In this document: one piece after another, positions 1 to 11,383 of the stretch
Position numbering within the stretch: position 1 is the stretch's first letter
How the letters are laid out: each line of letters begins with the position of its first letter
Source of the DNA: Odontesthes bonariensis
Taxonomy: Eukaryota; Chordata; Actinopteri; Atheriniformes; Atherinopsidae
NCBI RefSeq assembly: GCF_027942865.1
Contig: NC_134515.1
Span: forward strand, 28,587,949 to 28,651,948
Direction of reading: 5' to 3'
Length of the DNA: 64,000 bases
Program-made: the position numbers and the translations under genes
The notes under the pieces: model-generated
The model's database searches: none
Told to the model about the DNA's origin: nothing
What the model saw: only the letters and a program-made list of their open reading frames with translations

Positions 1-649
1 GTAAATACTTCTATATCAAAACTTAGATGTGGCTGCTGTGACTACTGCACATTACGGAGTGGGCCTACAGGACCACTGGACCCAACGTGTCAGGGGTCCC
101 TGGGTCTTCTTCCAGAAATATAAAGACATTCAACAACCAAAATGAGTTTCAAAAAGAGACTTAAATTTGAGAAAATGACTAAATGGCTAAAGCAGGAGGC
201 AAAATGACAAGAGGTCCATAAAAAGATACATAAAGAAGTCAGAACAAGCATAAATGTGTAGTTTGTTCTTATTTTGAGTCCGCTTCAGTCTGGGTATCTT
301 GGTCCCCATGTGATAAGTCGGGGCTCTTATACTATTTTAATCCTAGGGACCCCTTATAGAAGGCTCCTTCTGAATTGGTTGGTATTAATACTAAGGTTGA
401 AAACAAGTTGCCTTTATTTCAGTTTTACGCTCCACAAATTACTTCTGCGTTTGGGCCAACGCTTAGTTTCAAGAGATTTCAAGAGTAGAATCAATTTTTT
501 ATTTTTTTTAATAATGATAATAATATATCAGGTGGCTCATTTTTGTCCATCCATGTCCGCCCGTTCGTCAGCAGGCCGCCCCAGCCTCCTCCTTCCGCTG
601 CGAGTATTGTAGGGTGGTCGAGAGGAAGGAAGGATACTGTAGAGCGAAA

Positions 650-2810
650 ATGGGAGTTGAAATTGAGACAATAACTCCAGGCGATGGTAGGAATTGTGAC
701 TCTTGCTTCTTCTTCTTTTTTAGCGTACTACTTAATTTGATCGAAAGACTGTGGAGGTCATTGTTAAACAATGCTTTGTCCATTTTCTCATCCTATTAGG
801 ACAAACATTCCCGAAGAAGGGGCAGCGCGTCGTGGTGCACTATGTCGGTGAGTGTGAAGGCTACTCCAAGATTTAGATGTTTTCTGTTTGAGGCCAAATT
901 GAGCTAAATCTGTCCTGGTAGTCATTAGATGTGGTTAAATGTAATTGTTTGCGCGCGGGGGGAAACTATCGAAGTCGAAACAGTTTGTTTGAGCTAACAA
1001 CAGCTGGTTGTCCAGAGCTGCTCCTCTCGGTTAGCATTGCAGCTATCACTTATACTCTGTGTAACAAATTGCCCGTACTGTCTTTTTGGCTAACATCAGC
1101 TAAGATGATGCTAAAGCCGGGCGTTTGCTCGCCTACTCCTGTCAGGTTCTTAATAACTTAAGCGGACATGACTTGTCTTTATTGTAGGGACAAAGAAATA
1201 GTTGAGCTAACGATACTGTAGCAGCTGTCAGCCCCCACCCGCCCACCCAATTTAAGCTAAACGGTCCCATGATGCTAGCCTGCTAACGCTAGCTCTGGAG
1301 ACTTTTTGAAGGCTGCCTGGCGCTGAACACTGAGCCAAGCTAATTTTGTCGAGCTCTGCCCCTCAAAGTCGCTAACCAGCTTCGCTTTCTTGACCCCTCG
1401 TTCTTTTTTCTTCTGCTTTCAGGAACACTGGCAGATGGGAAAGTGTTCGACTCTTCGAGGTCCAGGGGGAAGCCGTTTAAATTCAAGATTGGGCACCAGG
1501 AGGTTATCCGTGGCTGGGAGGAAGGAGTTGCTCAGGTGAGGAAGAATTCCTTTTCACTGAGGATACCCACTCCCGTGTAACTCATTATAGAGTGTATCAT
1601 TGTCATTTTTGGGGATACACCTATCTTAAACTGCAGCACATCTGTTAAGATGGCTTGTGTAGTAGTAGTAGTAGTAGTAGTTGCTTATGGTGGTGTTAAA
1701 CTGTAGTGGTGGAAAAAACACCTTCCAGCACTGCACCACATACAGCTGCCTTCTGTAAGATCAACTCAATCTAAACTAAATCAGTACCTCCACGAACACT
1801 GTCGACTTTCACTAACACTGATGCGCCGGTAGGTACATTTAAAAGTGTTAAACACGGCCAAGGTTTTTAGCACGCTGAGGATATACTGAACAGACCATTA
1901 TTATGCCAGATGGGCCGTTTATTGGTCAGAGAGAATAAGAATATTGTCTCCTCGTCCTCGTTAAAGTCCTGTGTACACAATGCTGTTTTTGTTCTCAGAG
2001 AAAGAGGTTGTTTAAATATCTGTGAGCATGAATTGTAAACATAAGACAAGGATGTCCGTGTGTGGTGCACTCCCAAGTATGGAGCCCCGTGTGACGCTTG
2101 TTCAGCTCACTCTGAAAACCGGTTCATGCCCCTGAACAATGACGTGAGCTTAAAAAGCGCATCTGAGATTCCATCTACAGTGTATTTTTCATTGTTAAAA
2201 GATTCAAAGTCGATTGAAGTTTCTGTAAACAAAGAACTCTGCTGCTATACTCGGCCACACTTTGGAATCATGGATCATGGATGCCACGTCCTCGGGGATG
2301 AGGAAGGGACTCGCCCAGCTCATTACCAGGGAACCCCTTCAAAGGTCAACGTCCATGACAGCGTGGGGGAGTATTCAAACACAGGACGTGGCTTAACTTG
2401 CACCTTTTGTGAAGGCACCATTAATCCTGAATGATATTTAAGCCTCAACTGTGAAGAAGCTGAATAGCTATTTCATATAGTCGGTCTCCTCGGTTCACAC
2501 GAACAGTGTTTTTAATAGAAGATGTAACGCGACGAAGAGGTAAACGTTTTTTTTTTTTTGGAGACGGGGTTCTATATGTTTGCACTACTGTGACGCAGTC
2601 TTTGCTTGAAATATCGCTGCTACGTGTAGTTTAATCCACTTTCAAAAGCAGTGTGAAATGTTTCCGTGTCTCCCACAGATGAGTGTAGGCCAGCGGGCAA
2701 AGCTTATCTGCTCGCCAGACTTTGCGTATGGCAGCAAAGGTCACCCAGGGATCATCCCACCGAATGCCACCCTCACCTTCGACGTGGAGCTGCTTGGTCT
2801 GGAAGCCTGA
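650..2810 (+). CDS. fkbp1a: FKBP12-type peptidyl-prolyl isomerase (fkbp1a), 4 exons
   Basis: Coding exons are 650-686, 800-847, 1423-1535 and 2679-2810; all introns are GT/AG and the 330 nt encode 109 aa, one more than human FKBP12. The product is a cytosolic peptidyl-prolyl cis-trans isomerase; the family binds FK506/rapamycin and modulates ryanodine receptors and TGF-beta type I receptors. The protein starts [13 protein letters not shown] and keeps the pocket residues Y27, F37 and D38 (FDSS), the W of IRGWEEG, the Y of FAYG and the F of TFDVELL (numbering includes Met1). The start is the only Met matching the family N-terminus. The 80s loop reads GSKGHPG where human has GATGHPG. fkbp1a is preferred over fkbp1b because of [14 protein letters not shown]. 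Which teleost paralogue (aa or ab) cannot be decided here. It converges on snph, as expected for the 20p13 cluster. Confidence 0.95.
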
Positions 2811-3709
2811 AGCTCGTGCACTCGACTTTTAATTCCACTCAGATCTTCAGGGTAAGTAGGCTGAAGTGATTTGATGTGTGTTGTATATACAGTGTTGATA
2901 AGGAAGCAATGCGGCATGTAGCTTAAGAGGAACTGCACCAGCTGCACCTGACGCTTTTTCCAGACTCAGTTTGTCACATGCACAGGATGCAGTTTCTTTG
3001 TAATTCTTTAAAGAGAGGGGAAAAAAACTTGGAGATGATTACTTACTAGTATTCCTTTTTTCCACACAAGTGCAGTGATTGTTGCTTTCTCAGCTCGCCG
3101 GCCGACTTTAAGAGATTAATAGGGCGCGCATAACAAGCTTTAGATTCTCCGTCCTTTATTCCCATCACGCCTCTCCTCCTCAATCAAGACGTTGGCCTGC
3201 TGTTTCTTTTTTTTTCTTTTTATTTTTTTTATAAAAATTAATTTATATGTTGTGTTCTTTTGTTTTTTTGTATGTATTTTTGTTGATGCAGGTTGACTCC
3301 TATTTTGGGAACGTGGAGGAAAAATGTTCACAGCCGATTCCTGCTCGTGATTCCTGCGTAGGACCTATGTCTATAGCTTCACTAGTTTCTTCTCTGGTCC
3401 ATTCAGATGCAAACTGAATTATGTTCACTTGCTTTAAAACTTTATATATTCTACTTGAGTTTCTCTCCCGTAATAATCCATAGGCCATCCTTTTCCCATG
3501 TATTTTGTCATATGTATTTTTATGATGATGATTTTTTTTTTTTCTTCTATTCCTATGACTTAAAATTGTCCGTTGACTCTTTGGTCTCAAAAATGTGCCG
3601 CCGTTTTCAGACGGCCGTCATAAATACTGAATCCAACTCATTCCTGTGGCCCCCTCACAGTTGCATTGTGTTGATTGCGGGTAAAGAACTGTCTCGTATG
3701 AAATTTAAG

Positions 3710-3715
3710 AATAAA
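3710..3715 (+). terminator. fkbp1a: Poly(A) signal AATAAA, probable fkbp1a 3' end
   Basis: AATAAA lies about 900 nt after the fkbp1a stop, followed by a T-rich stretch. The 3' UTR would run from 2811 to about 3735. Part of it could be an intron, since a GGTAAGTAG donor-like string lies near 2850. Confidence 0.5.
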
Positions 3716-3739
3716 TTGTTTGACACAATATTTCTATGA

Positions 3740-5513
3740 ATAACTTTTTGTGATACTTGCACGTGGATGTGAACAGGAGCAGAAAAACCGTTGTACCCAG
3801 GGAAAAACGAATCAAGCACATTATTGCCGTGAATGGCCTACAGCAAATGTCAGATATCTTCTTCTTTTTTTTTTTTGTACTTAAGCACTAAGTCTTAGAT
3901 TATGTACAAATTGACTATTCGTGTGATGTTTACAACTGAACATAATTGTTCCTGACCCCTTAGGGTTTGCGCAGGGATAACATTCGGTCGCCCTGGTTAA
4001 AGGTTTCTGGGTCTGTTGCTTCTTGTAAAGACACTAAAATGAGTCTTTTTTTTCAAAAAGGGGGCTGCTGTTTTTCCCCCGACACTCGCACTTGTATCTC
4101 ACTGCTTGGCGCCTTCCTGATAACGCAAAGTGTTATTTAATGGCATCGCAGCACACTTAACAATAAAAGGAAGTAAAGAAAATGAGCGTATTTTATTTTC
4201 TGAGAGAAAAACGGGTAGCTTTACTATATTCGTGTGAAATTGCAGGCGACCGGTGCACGAGTGATATTCAGCAATTTAAAGATTTAGAAAGTGTCTCTGA
4301 ACATGAGGAGAAAAAAAAAAAAGCTGTACAATTATGTGTTGTTTTGACCGTATACAAAGTTTTACCAATGATTACAATGGAAAAAAAACCTTTGACTTTT
4401 CCTCAGACTGACTGTTGTGCTCTGTTGGAAAAATCCCTGAAAGCCGAAACATTGCTTCTTTAGGCATTGTCGCTGTTGAGACATCGCAGCTGACACTGAA
4501 GGCCTAGTGCACGGCTCTGTGAAAGCAGCCCACAGTGGCACAAAGAACAACTTTATGTGTGCATACACAGCAGAACATTTTTTAGGACCCGTTCTCACAC
4601 ACACACACACACACACCGTCCCACCTTCCTTTCAGGTCCAGTATGCATTAAAAGCTGCGCCCTTTGGGAGGGGGAAAAAAAAGCACACAGTCTTGTTTTT
4701 CCTGTTGGCATGATTGATATGTTTATATTCTCTCCAATGTGTGAATAAACCTCTGTGACAACTCAAACTGAACTGCAGATTTTTTTTTTCTTTTACAAAT
4801 GCACTCCTGTGTCCACGGTGAATGTCCCATAAAAGCAATCAAAGAAATGGATTCTGTCCCCCGCACACACACACACACACACACACACGTTTAATGACAA
4901 AGCAAATCTGTATCAATCACCTGTCTGTTCTTCTCCTGAGTACCAGCTCCCATGCACGTGCTCTGCAGACAGTTAAATGCTTCCAGACATGCGGAAATAC
5001 AGAAATGAACGTCCTCCACACACCCACTGTGCTCCGGAGTCACTAAAACCTGATAAGTGCCGACTGAAATGATTTTTTTTCCTGTCTCTGCGGCGTTGTT
5101 TCCAAAGTAATTTAATGACTTTGACTCTCACATTCACTATGGACTTAAAAAAGAAGAAAAAAAAACAGGAGCGAACTGTACAACTTTGCCCTGAAGGTTG
5201 CTCTTTTATCTCTATGCAGGGGTCTTTTTGATGCGAGCAAGACAACCCAAACAAACTGTGGGTTACATGCAAACTGCAATAAAGAGAAAACCACCACGCA
5301 GTGACAGAATGCCGATCTGAGAAATAAAAAGTATTGCAACAAATTGTTTGTATCCTAAGGCAATGCATGACCACAGAAATCACAAGCACTTTATGTAAAA
5401 TCTTAAAAATCTTTCGAAGGAGGAGGAATCCGGTGGCTTTTACGCCGGGTCGGCATCGCGCCTGCGGAGGATCGGAGTTGTTGTCCCTGGAGTCCCGAAG
5501 GAGGCTGGAAGTG
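3740..5513. other. Intergenic DNA with CA microsatellites
   Basis: Space between the converging fkbp1a and snph. It holds (CA)n tracts near 4596-4617 and 4864-4888 and several poly-A/T runs. I see no coding exon; the small ORFs here cross the CA repeats and have no family resemblance. Confidence 0.6.
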
Positions 5514-7777
5514 TCAGATTTGAGTCGCTCCGTTCATGCTGGTTGGTCTGCGCCCCCGGCCCGCGCCCTGCCGACGGAGGGAGTGCAGGGCAACGGCACA
5601 GCAGCCTCTCAGCAGAGACCCGATGTGATACACGGGCATCACTTCCTGTTGCGCCCCTCGACAGAGCCACGCCATGGTTGGAACCACTGGCACTGCCAAA
5701 GCCAGAAGATCTACAAGAAAGTAGCGGCTCCAGTGGCACCGCTCGGTGGAACGCCGGTCCTCGTCTGCGCCTTCAGCTTCCTCTGTGACGTCCTCGTCCA
5801 TCTCCAGCACCGTGGCTTCCTGCCTTAGTGGAGGTGGGCGCATAGGCTGGGGTTGGCAGGTGTGGGGCTCTGGCGGCACCTTTTTTGCCCCCCCATGTTT
5901 GTCAGGTGGTAGCGGCTCGGCACTGTAAGAGTTCTCTGAAGGCGTCAGAAGAGGTAAAGATGTGCGAAGGAGCTGCGGCTCAGAGGGGGGCGCGTCTGCT
6001 GGGGTTAAAGAAATGACGCTCAGCTCTTCAGCAGCACTCTCCTCGCACAGCCAGGTCATGGTGGGGCTGCAGGCCTGGGAGCGCACCTCTGCTTTCCTCT
6101 CTGCTGCGGGGACAGGGATGGGGTTAGTGCGAGTGGTGGGGACGGCAGCGGTTGCTGCCGTTACCGGAGGCTCTTGAGGTAAGTGCAGGAACAAATGGTG
6201 ATGGGGGAGGTAAGTGTGTCCACTGCAGCTGCTGTTGAGGCTATGGCATGAGTGTGAAATTGGCAGCACGGCGCCCCCACTGCACAATCTTTCGAAGGTG
6301 GAAGAGCGTGGCACAGCTGGGGGGCCTCGGAGGTGGTGGCCCTGCTGCGGCAGTTGCTCTGACAGGAGAGCTGCCTCCAGGAGCAGGTGTGTTTGTCCTG
6401 CCGGGCGTGACGCTCCGCTCAGGTCAGGCGCATTGGAGCTGCGCTCCAGCTGCAGAGCCTCGCTGCTGCGTCGGGTGCAGGCGGCGCCGCGGCTTAAGGT
6501 GCTGGCTGGGGAACATCCGCAGGAACGAGACTTCCCACCTGGCCGTGCTCCCTGCAACCCTAAGTATGGCTTGTGGTCACGAGGCTCTTGTTCACGGATG
6601 CCCAGATTGGACCTCACTGACTCAACCACCCCCTGGAGGTGCTGGATCTCCTTACGGGCCTCTTTTAGGGCTAACTGGGACTCCACGCGGTGGCATTCCT
6701 CCTCTATCCAGTCCTCCTGCATCTTGTACAGCTGGGTCCTCAACTCATCTATTTCACAGTCCCTGAGAAAGTTAAAAAATAATAATAATAATAATAATGA
6801 TAAAAGAAGAAAAAGATCACTTGGTGACAGACTGAATCTGCTGAGTCACTTTTACTTCAGAAGTGAAAGAGGAAGAGTCACCTGTGTTGCAGTCTCTCCA
6901 CGTTTTCCCTCAGCCTGGCTCGCAGATGGCGTATGCACACCTCCTTCTGCTGCAGGGGTGTAAGGTACTGATCCGGGGTGGGGGGCCTGATCCCATGGTT
7001 GTCGCCGCAGGCTGTGTGCTTTGCCTGACGCCTGACTCAGCAGAAGTGCAAGCAAAGATCATTTACATAAGGGGCTTTGTCTAAATCCCTGGTGATATCT
7101 GTACCTTGACAACGGATTCGCAGTGAGCTGATGTCAGTGCATCCGTTTATGCTGCCAGCTTCGGTCGGCATTGTTATAGCAGTTTAACGCTTTAACTCTG
7201 AAGGCTACTTCTGGTTTTAAAAGCCCAAAATGATCTCTTTTTTTTTCCCTAGTTCAGAAGAAAAGCTGAAGGATTCTGGAGTCGAAGCAGGTAAAAATAC
7301 ACAGCTGGTTAAAATTTATAGCTGTCGGCATTTCAGACTGTAAAGTTCAACTTTAATGACATCATTAAGCAAAAAAAAAAATGAGCTGAGCTGGACACTT
7401 TTCATTATTAGCTGTTTTTTTTTTTTTAAAAAAACATAAAAAATGTTGGTGTCTCATATACACGCTGTGTAAAGAATTGGAGGCAGCATCTTACCTGGGG
7501 GTACTGGGATATGTCCGGGCTGTGGGGCTGCCCTCCGGAGCCCTCATCCGGCCAGGGTAGGTGTGAGTACTGGATGCATCACTGTGGGAATACCGCCCGA
7601 TGCCGCCACTAGTTCCCACTGAGCGCCTTGTGGGGAGATCAAATCACACTCATCTTACGTTCGAACAACAAGTGTCTCTACCAGATATGAGAGATTTATT
7701 TTAGCGTAAAAAAACAAAGAGGGGAGGCAGTACCTGCGCTGACTCGAGGGGGGCTTCCGACTCGGAGTGAGAGACAT
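5514..7777 (-). CDS. snph: Syntaphilin, mitochondrial docking protein (snph)
   Basis: Coding exons in transcript order are 7777-7734, 7626-7495, 7031-6882 and 6762-5514: 1575 nt, 524 aa, all phases matching. Syntaphilin anchors axonal mitochondria to microtubules and was first described as a syntaxin-1 binder. Diagnostic stretches are HGIRPPTPDQYLTPLQQKEV, then the coiled coil ending MQEDWIEEECHRVESQLALK (residues about 75-160). A hydrophobic segment near 456-476 (LVDLLALAVPVVPTMAWLC), followed by GSLLRGCCAVALHS, is the outer-mitochondrial-membrane tail. The middle is low-complexity Ser/Pro. The start (MSLTPSRKPPSS) is the first in-frame Met of the exon with a good donor. Syntabulin is the alternative, but the tail and the fkbp1a/rad21l1 neighbourhood favour snph. 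Confidence 0.92.
6778..6799. repeat. (AAT)n microsatellite in snph intron
   Basis: About seven AAT units just upstream, in transcript sense, of the last snph exon acceptor at 6763-6764. Confidence 0.85.
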
Positions 7778-10700
7778 TGATGTGAAAAGCGGTGCCAAAG
7801 CTCTCCACTGCTGTTTTCTAGAGCGGGACACCAGGAACCCTCACAGCAAGGCTGCAAGAAACCATCACAGACAGCAAAACGCGAGTGAAAACAAGTCAAA
7901 TAAGTAGGCTACACACCACAATCAAATCACAAACAACCCCCAAAAAATGAAGCCAAAAGATGCTCTTTTCAGTCCGAGAGGATCTGCCAGTGGCAGAAGT
8001 CTAGCACGAGCCTCATGAAAAGTCGTCTGGGCCCGAAACAAATAAAGCCTCCTTTCTTCTGTGCTGAGACAAAGAGCACAAGCGTGGTGACTGTCGGTGC
8101 TGCTGCCTCCGTCTGAGCCGCATCTGCAGAGCTGCACACCGACTGCTGACAAATGAAGAGCAGAGGCTATCTGACACTTGGTGCCTGGAAGTGTCATTTT
8201 TTTTACCGAATTATACATTTCCCCTTCACTGCTAATCACCAGAGCAGAGCATGAATGTACCCTTCTTACAGTGGCTCCTACCCACACATGGCTTTGCAGT
8301 GTGTAATTTGAAGTATGAAAGCCTTTTAAACTTTTAACTTTTAAAAAGAAAAAGAAAAACCAAGTGTCACGTATCAAAATTGGAAGAAAAAGCCAGCAAA
8401 GTCTGCTGCTTGCAATTGTGGATAGACCCTCTGTTTTCATGCGTAATGAAGACGCCGCTGCCCTATTTGCCCTGAGTGAGAGGTAACGGAGCAAATAAGG
8501 GCAGCGCTGTTTAAATAACGTGTCGGATCTGTGGGAACATATCTGACCCACTCACTCTCTGACAAACTCATACAGAGACACCGAGGGCCTGTGAGTGGGC
8601 CATCAGGGAGAGCAGAGCAGACAGCTGACAGAACTACTTTCCTTCAAATGATTTTTGCACCATAAGCAATACAAACACTCGTGATGGGTATTACACAACT
8701 AGGGGGACAACTGTGGCTTTTTCCCCCAGAAAGGAAGGTCTGGACCCACTTGTGCCCAGATGGGTGGTGGTAAGGGCCTTTTAGCCCTGCTCCAAGGCTG
8801 CCCAACTCTCTGACACTTCCTCAGGTGGGACATGCTTAGACTAGACTGTATGAACCCAAACTGAGGGTCCCAGGGTGATGAAGGTGGTATTTTTGTACCG
8901 TTCAGCCCTTTTTTTTCCCGTCTTTGGCCTGGAGAAAAACGTTCATTCCTTTAAAATTCAGTGAACTGTTTAATGACACTGTGCAACGTGGGGATTAATT
9001 TGCAAATCCACCTTTACTATTTATTCTAAGAAGATATTACTAAACTTTTTCTTGGAGTTTTTTGGAGGTTCCAAGTCCAAGCTCCTCAGAGACTCAGCCT
9101 TTCCTGCTTGCTGCTCTTGTACCAAAATCAGGATTAAAATCATTTAACATCGCCTGTTTAAAATAACAAATTGACATAATTAATGAGGAAATAGTTGCAT
9201 ATTTCTTACCTCTTTACTAGCCCTGAGTTGCCCCCAGTGTTTTGGAACACAATGGATGTAAAGTACTTTAACAGCTTAACTTGACAAGACAAAACATTAA
9301 ATGTGCTTTTTTAAAATTATTATTAGGAGTTGCATTATTATTATTATTGTCACTATGCCATAACAAACGCAACATTGTGCCAGTGTGACTTAAATTCTTT
9401 GCATGATCCCCAGTAAATGTCATGAATTCCCAGTTTTTAATGTTTTATGCTTTACAAGCATTAAAAAAAAAAGATGGTGAGCAAAAGCCTACTTCAGCTC
9501 TTTCCCCCTCTACTGTAAGGCTGCAATAAAACTCTCATGGTAAAGCCTTGATGCTTCAATGACCCTACGTGAGTCCCACATTCAGCAGAGTGTAAAATCA
9601 CTTGTTAAAACCTTTAAAGTTCGCAGAGAGGAGCTTGATTTAATTTAAAGTAATGAGCACTCCTGTCCGGACCCAGCTCGACCCAACAGCACAAATCCAG
9701 GATGAGGACAAAATGTACCCACCCCCCTCGCAGAAGACCCCCGCAGCTTTGTGGAGCATCGTTTACCTGCTGATCGATGCATCTTTGTGGCGCCTGCAGA
9801 CGCAACAAACACGCAACTCTGCTCAGAATGAAACGTCTCACGTCGTCCTACATTTCATTTCTAGGACGAGGAGGCAGGGAATCGCACCTCCCTCTCCTGT
9901 GCCTGCGCAACAAGTGGGAAGTGGTGGTGTGAAATACGCAATCATCTTACGTAAGCGTGGGTGACAGTGTAGGATGTTGGAGGAGAACATGATCATCACA
10001 CAGAGGCGCATGAAACTGAACTCAGATCAGCAGTCAGACCTGCAGCTGACGCCAGAATGCCTCGCCGTTGTATTCCCAAGGTTTTCAAATCACATCATTT
10101 ACGCTTAAAGCTGAAAAAGCTGACTATCAAACCCAGTCCCGGCTGTGTCCTACATACAGTTACCGACAACCACCAGGGCAGCGACTCGCAACAGATATTC
10201 AAACGGCCACAGACACGCGCGAGAAGGACACAACCCGCACAAGAAGCCGTACCGTTTCCGCAGGTGGAAACTGCGCATCGTAGAAGAGTGGCGGCTCCTG
10301 GTCCCCGGCGGCAGCAGGAAGAAAAGGTGCTGGCGGTGCTGATGAGAGCCCATCCTGCAGCCGTGAAGCCCCCAGATGAAATGAGGCAACTGCGTCTGCT
10401 GCATCGCTGCTTCTTAAAGTGACAGTGGGGAATCATGACGCCTCATCTGCAGGAATCGGCCGTGTTTCTGTCTGTCAAATGAGCGGTAGTTTAGAAATCC
10501 CCTCACAGTCGAGGCGATGAGGCTCCAGTGGAGCCCGTGTGTCACTTGGAACAATAAAACCGCCCCATCAAAATCCATACATTTCTGCATTTATTTGGTT
10601 AGGATCCACAACGACGTACATCATAGGAAAATATTTACAATTCCAGAGAGAGAACACATGTAGGGGGAACTCCAAAGTCTCACCACTGTTCACATTAAGG

Positions 10701-10962
10701 ACCCCCAGAAACATGTGAAAGTATGACATTTCCATTTGTGTTTGAATCATCTCTGTGGTCCCATGCAAAGTTCTACTTTCAAAACCATGCAAAGTTAAGT
10801 GTTAGGAGAAAAAATATCTTGGGGTGCACCTAGTGCGAGCTGCTAAGCCAAATTTCTGTATAATTTAACATCAGGCAGCCGGTTTCTCGCAGCAACTACG
10901 GTGCAGTGCAGAAGTGACCAAGGACTCAAATTACAGGGTTTAGGCAGAAAGAAAACAAAACA

Positions 10963-10999
<37 letters not shown>

Positions 11000-11383
11000 C
11001 ACATATTAAAATCTGAACAGATTCAAGGTATATTATGTAAACTAAGTGTCCCAAACGTGAGATTTAAAAAACCCCGATCTTTTGAAAACATTAGCTTTGA
11101 AGCAACTGTCAATTTTGCTCATAAAACACAACAGAAATTCATTTACTTCTGAGGTCCCGTGCTGCGAACAAATGTAAGAAGAACGGGTGCAAAAAACACG
11201 AACCGAGGACACAGGAGTGTGTGGAACTGATGTATGGGATGAGATGCTGTGCATTCAAAGGATTGTGCTGATTAAAATGTTCAGAGCTGTGTGAGGGTCT
11301 GACGAAGAGCTTCTGCGTGAGGCAGGTCCAGCAGAAACGGGACCGCAGCTCATTCACAAATGAAGAGGCCGACATCTGTTTTA
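7778..11383. other. snph 5' side and snph-rad21l1 intergenic space
   Basis: Should contain snph 5' UTR exons and promoter, which I cannot place. A more CpG-containing stretch near 9650-10420 is a plausible promoter region. A (TA)n microsatellite lies near 10967-10995. The 209-codon minus ORF at 7922-8551 has no recognisable family, spans poly-A/T tracts and has no splice context, so I do not call it. Confidence 0.5.
10967..10995. repeat. (TA)n microsatellite
   Basis: About 28 nt of alternating A and T, flanked by CATACA. Confidence 0.9.

Noticed and set aside
1-649. Upstream ORF 274-612
   Set aside because: No family; most of it precedes fkbp1a and ends in its probable 5' UTR.
4557-5046. 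ORFs with poly-His/Thr runs
   Set aside because: Translations of CA microsatellites.
6214-6963. 249-codon and 172-codon plus-strand ORFs over snph
   Set aside because: Antisense of the snph coding exon and its GC-rich composition; no family resemblance.
7922-8551. 209-codon minus-strand ORF
   Set aside because: No recognised domain, crosses low-complexity A/T tracts, no splice or promoter context.
10057-10422. 121-codon plus ORF with basic residues and overlapping minus ORFs
   Set aside because: GC-rich region open in several frames; more likely promoter or UTR sequence upstream of snph.
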